From positions 1-45,094 of the forward strand of contig QHZN01000100.1 in NCBI GenBank assembly GCA_003225365.1: a stretch of 45,094 bases of DNA. The letters are read 5' to 3'. The notes beneath the pieces were generated by a model that was given only the letters and a program-made list of their open reading frames with translations, searched no databases and had not been told where the DNA came from. The stretch comes from Acidobacteriota bacterium (lineage in GTDB: Bacteria; Acidobacteriota; Terriglobia; UBA7540). This document shows positions 7,585 to 15,465 of the stretch, in pieces. The first letter of the stretch is position 1; each line of letters begins with the position of its first letter. A program made the translations under genes and the position numbers.

Positions 7585-9218
7585 CAGTGTGCGACTCCCG
7601 CGCGCCTCGAGGCGGTCTGGGCCACGCGCCTCCCCGGCGCAGCGGATGCGGGCTCGGCCGCCGGCTGGGGATTCAGGCGCACTTTAGCGCTCGCGTGAGT
7701 TCCAAACGAAGGGTTCACCGTCTCGACGATCTGCTTGACGGGCGCTTCCAAAACGTTGAAGAAGGGCTTCGGGTAAATCCCGATCCAGAACGCCCACACA
7801 ATGAGCGGGATGAGCGTCATCATTTCTCGCAGATTCAGGTCCTTGAGCGCCTGGTTCTTGGGGTTCTCGCAGGGGCCGAACATGGTCCGCTGATAGAGCC
7901 ACAACATATAGGCGGCGCCCAAAACGATCCCCGCCACCGCCCACGCCGCCCACTGCCATTGCACCTCGAACGCCCCTTGCAGAATCGTGAACTCGCCGAT
8001 GAAGCCGTTCAAGAGCGGCAGGCCAATGGAGGAGAGCATCACGATCATGAACAGCGTGGCGTAGCGCGGCATGACGTTCGAGAGCCCGCCGAACTCCTTG
8101 ATTTCGCGCGTGTGCCGGCGCTCGTAAATCAGTCCCACGATCAAAAACAGCGCGCCGGTGGAAATTCCGTGATTGATCTGCTGAATAACGCTCCCGGAAA
8201 GCCCGTGCGGGTTGAGCGCGAAAATACCGAGTGTGCAAAAGCCTAGGTGGCTGACGGAAGAATACGCGATCAGTTTCTTCATGTCGCGCTGCATCATGGA
8301 AACCAGCGCCCCGTAAATAATGGCGATAATTGAGAGCCAGACCATCACCTTGACGACGGTGGGGTCGGCGCTCGCTTGGGGCAGGAGCGGCAGCGAGAAG
8401 CGGATGAACCCGTATGTCCCCATTTTCAAAAGCACACCGGCCAGAATGACCGAGCCCGCAGTCGGGGCCTCGACGTGCGCGTCCGGCAGCCAGGTGTGGA
8501 ACGGGAACATCGGCACCTTGATGGCGAATCCGATGGCGAAGGCGGCGAAGACCCAAACTTGCATGGCGAACGGCCAGGCGTGCGAGTGGCTCATCAGGTC
8601 AAGCAAATTGAACGTGGTATGGCCGGTGTCCTTTGCATACCGGAAGTAGAGCGTCAGAATGCCAAGCAGCATCAAGACCGACCCGGCCAGGGTGTACAGG
8701 AAAAACTTGATGGCGGCGTAGAGTTTGCGCGGCCCGCCCCACACGCCGATTATGAAATACATCGGCACCAGCATCACTTCCCAGAAAACGTAGAAGAGGA
8801 AGAAGTCGAGCGACATGAAGACGCCGAGCATGCCCACATCGAGGAGCATGAACATGGAGTAGTATTCCTTCGCCCGCTCCTCAACCGCCGTCCAGGAGGA
8901 AAGCACCGCCAGGAACCCGAGCACGGTGGTCAGCATGACGAGCAGGAAGCTGATGCCGTCAATTCCGAGGTGATATTCGGCGCCGATCGAGGCGATCCAG
9001 GAGTGTGTCTCCGTGAACTTGAAGAGCTGCTCCTTGGCAGGCTCCTGGCCGAACCAGAACACCAGCGGCAGCGACACGAGGAACCCGGCGAACATCACAA
9101 TATTACCCCACCAGCGGATGGCGTTCTTGTTTTCGCCGGGGATGAACAGCAGCACAACCATCCCCGCGAGCGGAGTGAAGAGGATGATGCTCAGGATGTG
9201 GTCGTGAAAGAATGGCAT
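7584..9218 (-). CDS. nuoM: NADH:quinone oxidoreductase subunit M (set B)
   Basis: A 544-residue antiporter-like subunit. The essential glutamate is in FLFYVFWEVMLVPMYF, and the lysine-bearing segment is AIKVPMFPFHTWLPDAHVEAPT. The channel motif MKKLIAYSSVSHLGFCTLG and the C-terminal helices are complete. I place the start at the ATG at 9218, which has GAGG about nine bases upstream; an earlier in-frame start would add six residues without similarity. The last 30 residues are Pro/Ala/Arg-rich and unusual. A heptad-bounded insert separates this gene from nuoL. Confidence 0.95.
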   Translation of the reverse strand: MPFFHDHILSIILFTPLAGMVVLLFIPGENKNAIRWWGNIVMFAGFLVSLPLVFWFGQEPAKEQLFKFTETHSWIASIGAEYHLGIDGISFLLVMLTTVLGFLAVLSSWTAVEERAKEYYSMFMLLDVGMLGVFMSLDFFLFYVFWEVMLVPMYFIIGVWGGPRKLYAAIKFFLYTLAGSVLMLLGILTLYFRYAKDTGHTTFNLLDLMSHSHAWPFAMQVWVFAAFAIGFAIKVPMFPFHTWLPDAHVEAPTAGSVILAGVLLKMGTYGFIRFSLPLLPQASADPTVVKVMVWLSIIAIIYGALVSMMQRDMKKLIAYSSVSHLGFCTLGIFALNPHGLSGSVIQQINHGISTGALFLIVGLIYERRHTREIKEFGGLSNVMPRYATLFMIVMLSSIGLPLLNGFIGEFTILQGAFEVQWQWAAWAVAGIVLGAAYMLWLYQRTMFGPCENPKNQALKDLNLREMMTLIPLIVWAFWIGIYPKPFFNVLEAPVKQIVETVNPSFGTHASAKVRLNPQPAAEPASAAPGRRVAQTASRRAGVAH

Positions 9219-9241
9219 TCTCAACCTCGGCAGCACGGGAA

Positions 9242-9642
9242 GCGAGAAGTTAGAAGTTAGAAGCTAGAATCGCTCCCGAATAGGCGTTCAACAGTCGGCT
9301 GACCTCATCAAGGGTTCGCATCAGAGATTCGGTGTCACCGTAGCCAAGATCCCCCGCCAGAATCAGATAATAATGGCTCTCTTCAACAGACCCTTCGGCC
9401 GTGTTCATAAAACGCGCCTTGTCCGCTTTCCCCCGCTTCCGGAAACCTTCGGCGATGTTCGCGGCGACCGACATCGCTGACCTGCGCAATTGGCTTGTCA
9501 AACCGTAAGTCTCCTGCTTCGGGAAAGTCGCCGTAAGCTTGTAAACACCCCAAACCAAACTCATGAGCCTTTTGCCAGACGACCAAGTCTTCAAAACTTC
9601 GCGCGGGTGGACGCACAGTCATTCTAGCTTCTCGCTTCACGT
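9242..9642. repeat. Inverted heptad arms around a four-helix-bundle gene
   Basis: The left arm, 9242-9269, has four units such as GTTAGAA and GCTAGAA. The right arm, 9622-9642, has three units such as TTCTAGC and TTCTCGC, the reverse complement in kind. The left arm encodes the last residues of the enclosed gene, and the right arm provides its purine-rich ribosome-site region. The interval forms a cassette between nuoL and nuoM. Confidence 0.75.
9250..9622 (-). pseudogene. Frameshifted four-helix-bundle (S23/IVS-type) protein
   Basis: A member of the 23S rRNA intervening-sequence protein family (TIGR02436-like four-helix bundle). The N-terminal part is read in one frame (SFEDLVVWQKAHEF). The rest is read in the next frame: VYKLTATFPKQE, then YGLTSQLRRSAMSVAANIAEGF, given here as LRRSAMSVAANIAEG, followed by ESHYYLILAGDLGY. 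The frame change falls near 9555-9580 and equals one extra base or two missing bases. In its family the two pieces are continuous, so the gene is broken or has a sequencing error. The function of such proteins is unknown; relatives sit in rRNA inserts and next to diversity-generating retroelements. Confidence 0.8.
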
Positions 9643-9658
9643 CTGCCTGCTCATTGTG

Positions 9659-11443
9659 CTAGAAATGCACGAGATAATACGCCATCAGGAGCAACACCCC
9701 CATCACGATGAAGAACGCATAGGACTGTACAAGGCCCGTCTGGAAGGCGCGGGCCGCCCACCCGAGCCCTTTGACAAAGAACGCGAGAAGATTCACGAGG
9801 CCGTCCACGACATAGAGGTCCCACAGGCCCGACGCATCCGCAGTCAGACGCGTCAACCAACCGGCGCCGTTCACCCCGCCGTCCACCACGCCCAGGTCGA
9901 ACGCCGCCAGGCTGTTTCCCAGGTTCTTCACCCGATTGACGAAAATCGCGTCATAGAGCTCGTCCACGTAATACTTGTTCAAAACCACGTGATACACCGG
10001 CCCCGCGGCCTGGGCGGCGCGGTCAGGGAGCTCCCGCCGTCGCACATACATTTGGTAAGCAAAGATAATCCCCGCCGTCGCTACCAGCACGGCGGCTATC
10101 GTGAGGACGAGGTCCAACTCCCTTGGAAGCTGAGCGGGGGGCTTTGCAAAGACAGGATCGAGGAACGCCGCAAACGGGGCCTTTGACGTCGCGCCAACAA
10201 ATCCTCCCACAACCGACAGAGCGGCGAGAACCACCAGCGGCCCGAGCATTGTCCAAGGCGATTCGTGGATATGGTGTTCGGCTTCTTGGGCCACGCGCGA
10301 ATTCCCCCAAAAAGTCATAAAGAAAAGTCGAAACATATAAAAGGCTGTGAGCCCGGCTGTAAAAAGGCCAATGCCCCACACAACCTTGTTTCCTGCAAAC
10401 GCGCTCGCGAGGATTTCCTCTTTGCTGAAAACCCCCGCCAGAGGCGGGACGCCTGAAATAGCCAGCGTCGCCGCGAGCATGGTCCAAGCGGTTCCTGGAA
10501 TCTTGCTCCATAGCCCGCCCATCTTGCGCATGTCCTGCTCGCCGGAGAGCGCGTGGATGACGCTGCCGGCGCCGAGGAACAGCAATGCCTTGAAGAAGGC
10601 GTGGGTCATGAGGTGGAAAATCGCCGCGGCGAAGGCGCCCACGCCGCAGGCGAGGAACATGTAACCGAGCTGGCTGACGGTGGAATAAGCGAGCACCCGC
10701 TTGATGTCGTTTTGAACCAGCCCAATAGAAGCCGCCCAGATGGCCGTGACGACCGGATCGCCAACGCTCAGCAGCCGGCTCGCCGCCTCGCCTTTGCGTG
10801 CGGCGTCCGTAATCGTCTGGAAATCCAAGGTCCCGAACGTCACCGTCAAGAGCATCACGCCGAGCAGGAATCCTGCGTCGCCGATGCGGTTCACAACGAA
10901 CGCCTTCTTGCCGGCGGCGGCGGCGGATTTCTTGTTGAAATAGAATCCGATGAGAAAATACGAACACAGCCCCACGCCCTCCCAGCCCGCGAACATCATC
11001 AGATAGTTGTCCGCAAGGATCAGCACGAGCATGGAAAACAGGAACAGGTTCATGTAACCGAAGAAGCGGTAGTAGCCGCCTTCATGGGCCATGTAGCCGA
11101 TGGAATAAACGTGGATGAGGAAACCCACGCCGGTGACGACGAGCAACATCACGGCGGAAAGCGGGTCGAGCAAGATTCCGGCTTGAATGGTCAGATCTCC
11201 GACCGCGCCGTTTGAAAGGTGAAAGGCACCGGCGGGGATCCAGGTGTAAAGCGTCGTCGCGAAGGAATGGTCCGGGCGACCCAGAAGCTCGTAGAAACAG
11301 CCGAGCGCCCAGGCAAACGAAAGCCCAGGCAGTCCGACCGACACGAGTGACGCCAGCTTGTTCGCCAGCCGCCGGCCGACCAAAAGATGCACGAGCCCCC
11401 CGAGCGCGGGAAGGAGCGGTATGAGCCAGATGGTGTTCAACAT
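9659..11443 (-). CDS. nuoL: NADH:quinone oxidoreductase subunit L (set B), internal deletion
   Basis: A 594-residue NuoL with normal ends. The LDPLSAVMLLVVTGVGFLIHVYS start of the core (seen as LDPLSAVMLLVV), the glutamate motif FAGWEGVGLCSYFLIGFY, HAFFKALLFLGAG, VFSKEEIL and the long C-terminal lateral helix region are all present. Between residues about 220 and 238 it runs from DAARKGEAASRLLSVGD straight into IGLVQNDIKRVLAYS. The usual intervening segment of about 70 residues, with GKSAQ-PL-VWLPDAM and SALIHAATMVTAGVY, is absent in frame. The set A copy has it. The start is the ATG at 11443; heptad repeats occupy the usual ribosome-site region. Pumping through this subunit should fail if the sequence is correct. 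Confidence 0.9.
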   Translation of the reverse strand: MLNTIWLIPLLPALGGLVHLLVGRRLANKLASLVSVGLPGLSFAWALGCFYELLGRPDHSFATTLYTWIPAGAFHLSNGAVGDLTIQAGILLDPLSAVMLLVVTGVGFLIHVYSIGYMAHEGGYYRFFGYMNLFLFSMLVLILADNYLMMFAGWEGVGLCSYFLIGFYFNKKSAAAAGKKAFVVNRIGDAGFLLGVMLLTVTFGTLDFQTITDAARKGEAASRLLSVGDPVVTAIWAASIGLVQNDIKRVLAYSTVSQLGYMFLACGVGAFAAAIFHLMTHAFFKALLFLGAGSVIHALSGEQDMRKMGGLWSKIPGTAWTMLAATLAISGVPPLAGVFSKEEILASAFAGNKVVWGIGLFTAGLTAFYMFRLFFMTFWGNSRVAQEAEHHIHESPWTMLGPLVVLAALSVVGGFVGATSKAPFAAFLDPVFAKPPAQLPRELDLVLTIAAVLVATAGIIFAYQMYVRRRELPDRAAQAAGPVYHVVLNKYYVDELYDAIFVNRVKNLGNSLAAFDLGVVDGGVNGAGWLTRLTADASGLWDLYVVDGLVNLLAFFVKGLGWAARAFQTGLVQSYAFFIVMGVLLLMAYYLVHF

Positions 11444-11448
11444 TGCGG

Positions 11449-11483
11449 TCAAAAGGGTAAAGTGTAAAGGTTAAAGGGTAAAC
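11449..11483. repeat. Left heptad array of the nuoK-nuoL insert
   Basis: Five 7-bp units, for example GGTAAAG and TGTAAAG. It is the inverted counterpart of the array at 13032-13101 and lies 5 bp upstream of the nuoL start codon. Confidence 0.85.
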
Positions 11484-11655
11484 TCAGCATCCCTTCCTTG
11501 TTCGCCGCTCTCGATCTTAAGGCGGGATGATCCTCTTTGGCCTTGGCTGGTGGCCGCCCGTAGGTCCTGCGCAGAGAGCGAGTTGCAAATGCCCTGTCGC
11601 CTGCAGCGCCTGCAAGGGCCACCGACCCCAAGTTACCGAGGGTTGAGCCAACCCT

Positions 11656-12588
11656 TTACATATACCTTTCCGATAAATACGACCTCAGTTCCTCGTTCTC
11701 GATCGCGTTGATTGCGCTATCCCAATGCCCATGAACAAATCTTTCCCTGTCTCCTGGAGATAAGAGCTTCTTCCAGACCTCATGCAGCTGTTGGCCGGAA
11801 AACTGCTTCAGGCCAGGAGACAGTATGAGATATTCTGGATGAAGGATATTGATCCGATTATTTTGAGAGTGCGTCAAATGTACAATACGATAATCTTCAA
11901 AGCTGTGCTTTCCGAGTGCCATTCCTACGGTCGTCTTGGCAAGTAAAGTCAACCGTAATAACTGATACAGATGGTCAGGTGAAAAATCATACATCCCGAC
12001 TGACGACATTGGAGCGCTTGGTCGAAACTCATCGTCAAAATCGAATGGGAGATCACGCCGTTTTCTCAATTCAGCGAGAACCAGAGAATACCTCTTGAGT
12101 CTCTCGATGCCTTGCCCGCCACAAAACCTACCCAAGGCAAGGTCGCGGCTTAATCCTTCAGTGAATTTCCATTCAATCAGGATTTGGGTTGTTTTTCCAT
12201 TGACTCTACCCACCAAGAAGGCATCGACACTTGTCCGATTCTGGCCTCTGCCGCCCCCCATCTCGTTGATCGGAGATTCTTGAGGTCCAATCCATTCGAA
12301 AATCGCATAGCCTTTATCCTGATAGACTCTGTTTCCAAAAGAAGCCCCGAATGGAAACTCGTACAGCTCTTCAATTTCAAGCCCGAACGAACGCAGGAAT
12401 TTTATCAACCCCCCTGGATCATCCGCCATGGATCCAATGACATTCAGGCATGCGGCGGAACTGCTTAGTGGATGGTCTTTGGTTTCTTCGTGAAGCTTCG
12501 TCACTCGGTCAATTCTATCGAAAACTGACGGGGCGAAGATCAAGTTCGTTGAGAATCGTTGCTGAAACTCTACTGTGAGTTTGTTCAT
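11656..12588 (-). CDS. PD-(D/E)XK nuclease-like protein
   Basis: A 310-residue protein with a plausible PD-(D/E)XK core: Asp122 in TSVDAFLVG, then Glu139 and Lys141 in ILIEWKFTEG, preceded by strand-like FEWIG. The layout resembles restriction-endonuclease-like families such as PGN_0703, but I cannot name the family firmly. It has no methyltransferase or helicase partner here. Its DNA is visibly richer in A+T than the nuo genes around it, which suggests transfer. It lies inside the heptad-bounded insert between nuoK and nuoL, 41 bp downstream of a four-helix-bundle gene on the same strand. A nucleic-acid function is inferred only. Confidence 0.6.
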   Translation of the reverse strand: MNKLTVEFQQRFSTNLIFAPSVFDRIDRVTKLHEETKDHPLSSSAACLNVIGSMADDPGGLIKFLRSFGLEIEELYEFPFGASFGNRVYQDKGYAIFEWIGPQESPINEMGGGRGQNRTSVDAFLVGRVNGKTTQILIEWKFTEGLSRDLALGRFCGGQGIERLKRYSLVLAELRKRRDLPFDFDDEFRPSAPMSSVGMYDFSPDHLYQLLRLTLLAKTTVGMALGKHSFEDYRIVHLTHSQNNRINILHPEYLILSPGLKQFSGQQLHEVWKKLLSPGDRERFVHGHWDSAINAIENEELRSYLSERYM

Positions 12589-12629
12589 ACGAGCTCGCTA
12601 TCCTTCAAACCGCCCAACTCCTAGCTCAA

Positions 12630-13019
12630 TCAACCCTGGACTCTCGGCCCTTGTTTAGCGTTCCTGATGATCGCGGTAATAACGGCGTAGAGTGCTTCGG
12701 TTTCCCTCATCAATGGCATCAGGCGCCGGGCCGGGACAAGTTCTGAGTCGGCCAGCAACCGAAGCCAGTAATGGCTCTCCTTTGTCTCCTTCTGGGCGAT
12801 ACCGTACTTATGAATGAAGTCTGCCTTGGTTTCTCCTGACTGCGCTTCCTCGATATTGGCTCCAATGGATGTGGCAGCCCTCAAATACTGTTTGCCAAGA
12901 ACCCAGCCCGCACCGTCCCTTTTCTCCTGCAAGAACTTGTAAAGTTCGATTGCCCGAAGCGCGTAAGCAAACGACCTTTGGCATATATCCCGAGGTTCGC
13001 GCCTTTGGGCTGCGACCAT
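12630..13019 (-). CDS. Four-helix-bundle protein (S23/IVS type)
   Basis: A 129-residue intact member of the four-helix-bundle family (TIGR02436-like). Signature stretches are RDICQRSFAYALRAIELYKFL, shown here as RSFAYALRAIELYKFL, then LRAATSIGANIEEAQSGE, DFIHKYGIAQKETKESHYWL and LMRETEALYAVITAI. The start ATG at 13019 is the family's usual position. It belongs to a different subgroup from the broken copy at 9250-9622, so the two are not recent duplicates. The right heptad array begins 12 bp upstream of its start. The function is unknown; an RNA or protein scaffold role has been suggested for relatives. Confidence 0.85.
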   Translation of the reverse strand: MVAAQRREPRDICQRSFAYALRAIELYKFLQEKRDGAGWVLGKQYLRAATSIGANIEEAQSGETKADFIHKYGIAQKETKESHYWLRLLADSELVPARRLMPLMRETEALYAVITAIIRNAKQGPRVQG

Positions 13020-13031
13020 TGCACAGTCAAC

Positions 13032-13101
13032 CTCTAGCCCCTCCCCCTACCCTTCAGTTTTCAGCCTTTACCCTTTACACTTCAACCTTTAACCTTCTTC
13101 C
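13032..13101. repeat. Right heptad array of the nuoK-nuoL insert
   Basis: Ten consecutive 7-bp units in strict register, for example TTTACCC, TTTACAC and TTCAACC, with the first three more degenerate. It is the inverse of the left array at 11449-11483. It ends 2 bp before the nuoK stop codon. It is the longest and cleanest heptad run in the window. Confidence 0.9.
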
Positions 13102-13103
13102 AT

Positions 13104-13412
13104 TCACCACTTGAGCAAATCGATTTCATCCGCATTGACCGTTTCTTTGTTCCGGAACAGCGCGATGATCAGGCCCAAGCCCACGGCCGCTTCGGCCACC
13201 GCATCGGTGATCACAAAGAGCGCGAAGACCTGCCCGTTGACATTGCCGTAAAGGTGCGAAAACGCGACCAGGTTGATGTTGACAGCGTTCAGAATAAGTT
13301 CGATGGACATCAAGATGATGATGATGTTGCGGCGCGTCAGCACACCCACCACGCCGATCGTGAAAAGGCCGGTGCCGAGGAGCAGGAAGTATTCGACCGG
13401 AACGGGGGTCAT
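13104..13412 (-). CDS. nuoK: NADH:quinone oxidoreductase subunit K (set B)
   Basis: A 102-residue three-helix membrane subunit. Conserved buried glutamates are in [18 protein letters not shown] and [18 protein letters not shown]. Length is standard for NuoK. It overlaps nuoJ by 4 bp. Its natural neighbour nuoL is separated by the 1.65-kb heptad-bounded insert, so nuoJK and nuoL may no longer be co-translated closely. Confidence 0.96.
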   Translation of the reverse strand: MTPVPVEYFLLLGTGLFTIGVVGVLTRRNIIIILMSIELILNAVNINLVAFSHLYGNVNGQVFALFVITDAVAEAAVGLGLIIALFRNKETVNADEIDLLKW

Positions 13413-13918
13413 TCGAACCTCTTCTTGGCCATCAAGACCGCTCCCACCATCGCGACCAGGAGAAGAAGCGAGGCGATTTCAACCGGGAGCATGTAATTGT
13501 TGTAAAGTACCCCGGCAACGGCTTCCGTATTGTTCATGTCCACGGGAGGCCGGGACGGCGTCCCGAGGTGGAACGATTCGACGCCCTTGTATACGCCGTA
13601 CATCAGTTCGCAGGCAAGAACCAGCACCGCTCCCAGGCCGATGGCCCACTGGCGGCTATACGGCGCCTGCTTCGCCACCGTCTCCACCCGGATCAACATA
13701 ATGACGAAGAGATACAGCACCATGATCCCGCCGACGTAAAGGATGATCTGGACGGCGAATAGGAACTGCGCGTACTGGAGCAGGAAAATTCCTCCCACCG
13801 AAAACAAAGTCACAATCAGCCAGATGACGCTGTGAACCGGATTGCGCCGCGTGATGACCATGACGCCGGAACTGAGCGCCACCACCGCAAGAATGAGGAA
13901 AACGCTTTGAGCCAGCAT
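13409..13918 (-). CDS. nuoJ: NADH:quinone oxidoreductase subunit J (set B)
   Basis: A 169-residue five-helix membrane subunit. The TM3 motif [21 protein letters not shown] is typical of NuoJ, whose third helix carries the pi-bulge, and the terminal helix [20 protein letters not shown] is complete. It starts 62 bp after the nuoH stop; in most bacteria nuoI would lie between them. Here only a heptad pair occupies the gap. Confidence 0.95.
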   Translation of the reverse strand: MLAQSVFLILAVVALSSGVMVITRRNPVHSVIWLIVTLFSVGGIFLLQYAQFLFAVQIILYVGGIMVLYLFVIMLIRVETVAKQAPYSRQWAIGLGAVLVLACELMYGVYKGVESFHLGTPSRPPVDMNNTEAVAGVLYNNYMLPVEIASLLLLVAMVGAVLMAKKRFE

Positions 13919-13922
13919 AAAA

Positions 13923-13987
13923 AGGCAAATCAGAAATCAAGAATTAGAAATCAGAAAAAGTGGTTGCAGCTTCGGGTTCCTAGCTTC
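13923..13987. repeat. Heptad arms between nuoH and nuoJ (set B)
   Basis: The left arm, 13923-13957, has five units such as TCAGAAA. The right arm, 13967-13987, has three units such as TAGCTTC and overlaps the nuoH stop codon. This is the position where nuoI is expected. Confidence 0.7.
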
Positions 13988-15290
13988 CCGTCTGCTTTTC
14001 GACCGCTGCCGCCGTGGGCGAGCGCCAACCCACCAGTAGCGCCACGACGATCGCGACCGCAAGATTCGCCGCGAGCATGGCGAAGAAAAGCTTCAGGCGG
14101 CCGGGGTTTGGCCCTGCCCACCACAACACGCAGGCGGTCGCAATCAGGTTTCCGAGCGCCAGCGGAATCAGCCAGCGCCAGCCCACGTTCATCAACTGGT
14201 CGTAGCGGTAGCGCGGGAACGTGGCGCGGTACCAGATGAAGGCGTAAAGGAGCGCGAAGACCTTCGCCGTGAACCAGAATATCGGCTGGACGGCGGTTAT
14301 CACCACCGGGACCGCCACAACCCCCGCCAATACGGCCGACCCCGCTGCAACCGCCACGAGAAACCACTTCTCCGCCGGGACGGGATTCCTGCGGGCGAAA
14401 AAGAAAACCACGCCCGCGATCATCAACAAGCTCACCGGCGGCAGGTAATTCAGGAAGTCGAGCGCCGCCACGCTTGCAAACGGACGCAGCCACCCCCCCC
14501 AGAAAAGCACCACCGCGAGCGCCGAGACCAGCACCATGCTCGTGTATTCGGCCATGAAATAAAGGGCGAATCGGAAGCCGCTGTATTCGGTGTGGAAGCC
14601 GGCGGTGAGCTCGGACTCGGCTTCGGGCAAATCGAAGGGGTTACGGTTGGTCTCGGCGACCGCCGCGATGAGGAAAATAAGGAACCCCAACGGCTGGAGG
14701 AAGAAGTTCCATAAGCCTGAACTCTGCTGCGCTTCCACGATTTTGACCAGGCTCAAAGAATTGGAAACCAGCAGCACGCCGACAATCGCCATACCGGCGG
14801 GAATCTCATAACTGACCAGTTGCGCCGCCGAGCGCAGCGAGCCGAGCAGCGGGTAGTGGCTGTTCGACGCCCAGCCGCCGAGAATGATGCCGTAAATCCC
14901 GAGCGAGGAGACGGCCACAACGAACAGCAGGCCCACGTTCAAGTCCGTAATAATCAGCGCGCTCGAGGGGCCGTAGGGAATCACCGCGAAGACCGTGAAC
15001 GCGGCGACGACGCTGATCACCGGCGCGATTAGAAAAACGAATTTGTCCGCCCCGGCCGGGATGATGTCTTCCTTGAGCAGCAGTTTCAGCCCGTCGGCGG
15101 CGGGCTGGAAAAGGCCCCAGGGCCCGACGCGCATCGGCCCCAAGCGCGCCTGCATGAAGGCCAGCACCTTGCGCTCGGCCAGCACCATGTAGGCGACAAC
15201 CCCCGAAAGCACCAAGAACACAATCACGATTTTGATTGCGGCCACGAGCAGCGGATAATTTTCCACGAATTGAACGGCGTCATTGAACAA
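13980..15290 (-). CDS. nuoH: NADH:quinone oxidoreductase subunit H (set B)
   Basis: A 436-residue membrane subunit forming the quinone-site end of the membrane arm. Conserved stretches are ERKVLAFMQARLGPMRVGPWG, shown as ERKVLAFMQARLGP, then LLKEDIIPAGADK, SLRSAAQLVSYE, ETNRNPFDLPEAESEL and AGFHTEYSGFRFALYFMAEY. It is about 100 residues longer than set A NuoH owing to an extra hydrophobic C-terminal section, as in several non-proteobacterial lineages. It lies 169 bp after nuoD, and both ends of that gap have heptad arrays. Confidence 0.95.
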   Translation of the reverse strand: MFNDAVQFVENYPLLVAAIKIVIVFLVLSGVVAYMVLAERKVLAFMQARLGPMRVGPWGLFQPAADGLKLLLKEDIIPAGADKFVFLIAPVISVVAAFTVFAVIPYGPSSALIITDLNVGLLFVVAVSSLGIYGIILGGWASNSHYPLLGSLRSAAQLVSYEIPAGMAIVGVLLVSNSLSLVKIVEAQQSSGLWNFFLQPLGFLIFLIAAVAETNRNPFDLPEAESELTAGFHTEYSGFRFALYFMAEYTSMVLVSALAVVLFWGGWLRPFASVAALDFLNYLPPVSLLMIAGVVFFFARRNPVPAEKWFLVAVAAGSAVLAGVVAVPVVITAVQPIFWFTAKVFALLYAFIWYRATFPRYRYDQLMNVGWRWLIPLALGNLIATACVLWWAGPNPGRLKLFFAMLAANLAVAIVVALLVGWRSPTAAAVEKQTGS

Positions 15291-15331
15291 GGACGATCAC
15301 CTTAGAAGCACGCGCGATGGAACAAGTCGCA

Positions 15332-15465
15332 GAATTATGAATTCTGAATTCGTTGGCGGTCCCATCGGAGCCCACGCTTAGGGCTTCTACACCGGTTCCC
15401 CCACACACCCCCGAACCTATTCCTCCTCAATTCATCATTCATCATTCAGCCTTCATAATTCAGCG
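15332..15465. repeat. Heptad arms between nuoD and nuoH (set B)
   Basis: The left arm, 15332-15352, has three units (GAATTAT, GAATTCT and a variant). The right arm, 15424-15465, has about six units such as TTCATCA and TTCAGCC and overlaps the nuoD stop codon. Orientation is inverted, with about 70 bp between arms. Confidence 0.8.

Noticed and set aside
11656-12588. A complete restriction-modification or toxin-antitoxin system in the nuoK-nuoL insert
   Set aside because: No methyltransferase, specificity subunit or recognisable antitoxin is present; the four-helix-bundle gene is not a known antitoxin.
4436-13101. Heptad arrays as a CRISPR
   Set aside because: The units are 7 bp, contiguous, degenerate and without spacers, and no cas gene is present.
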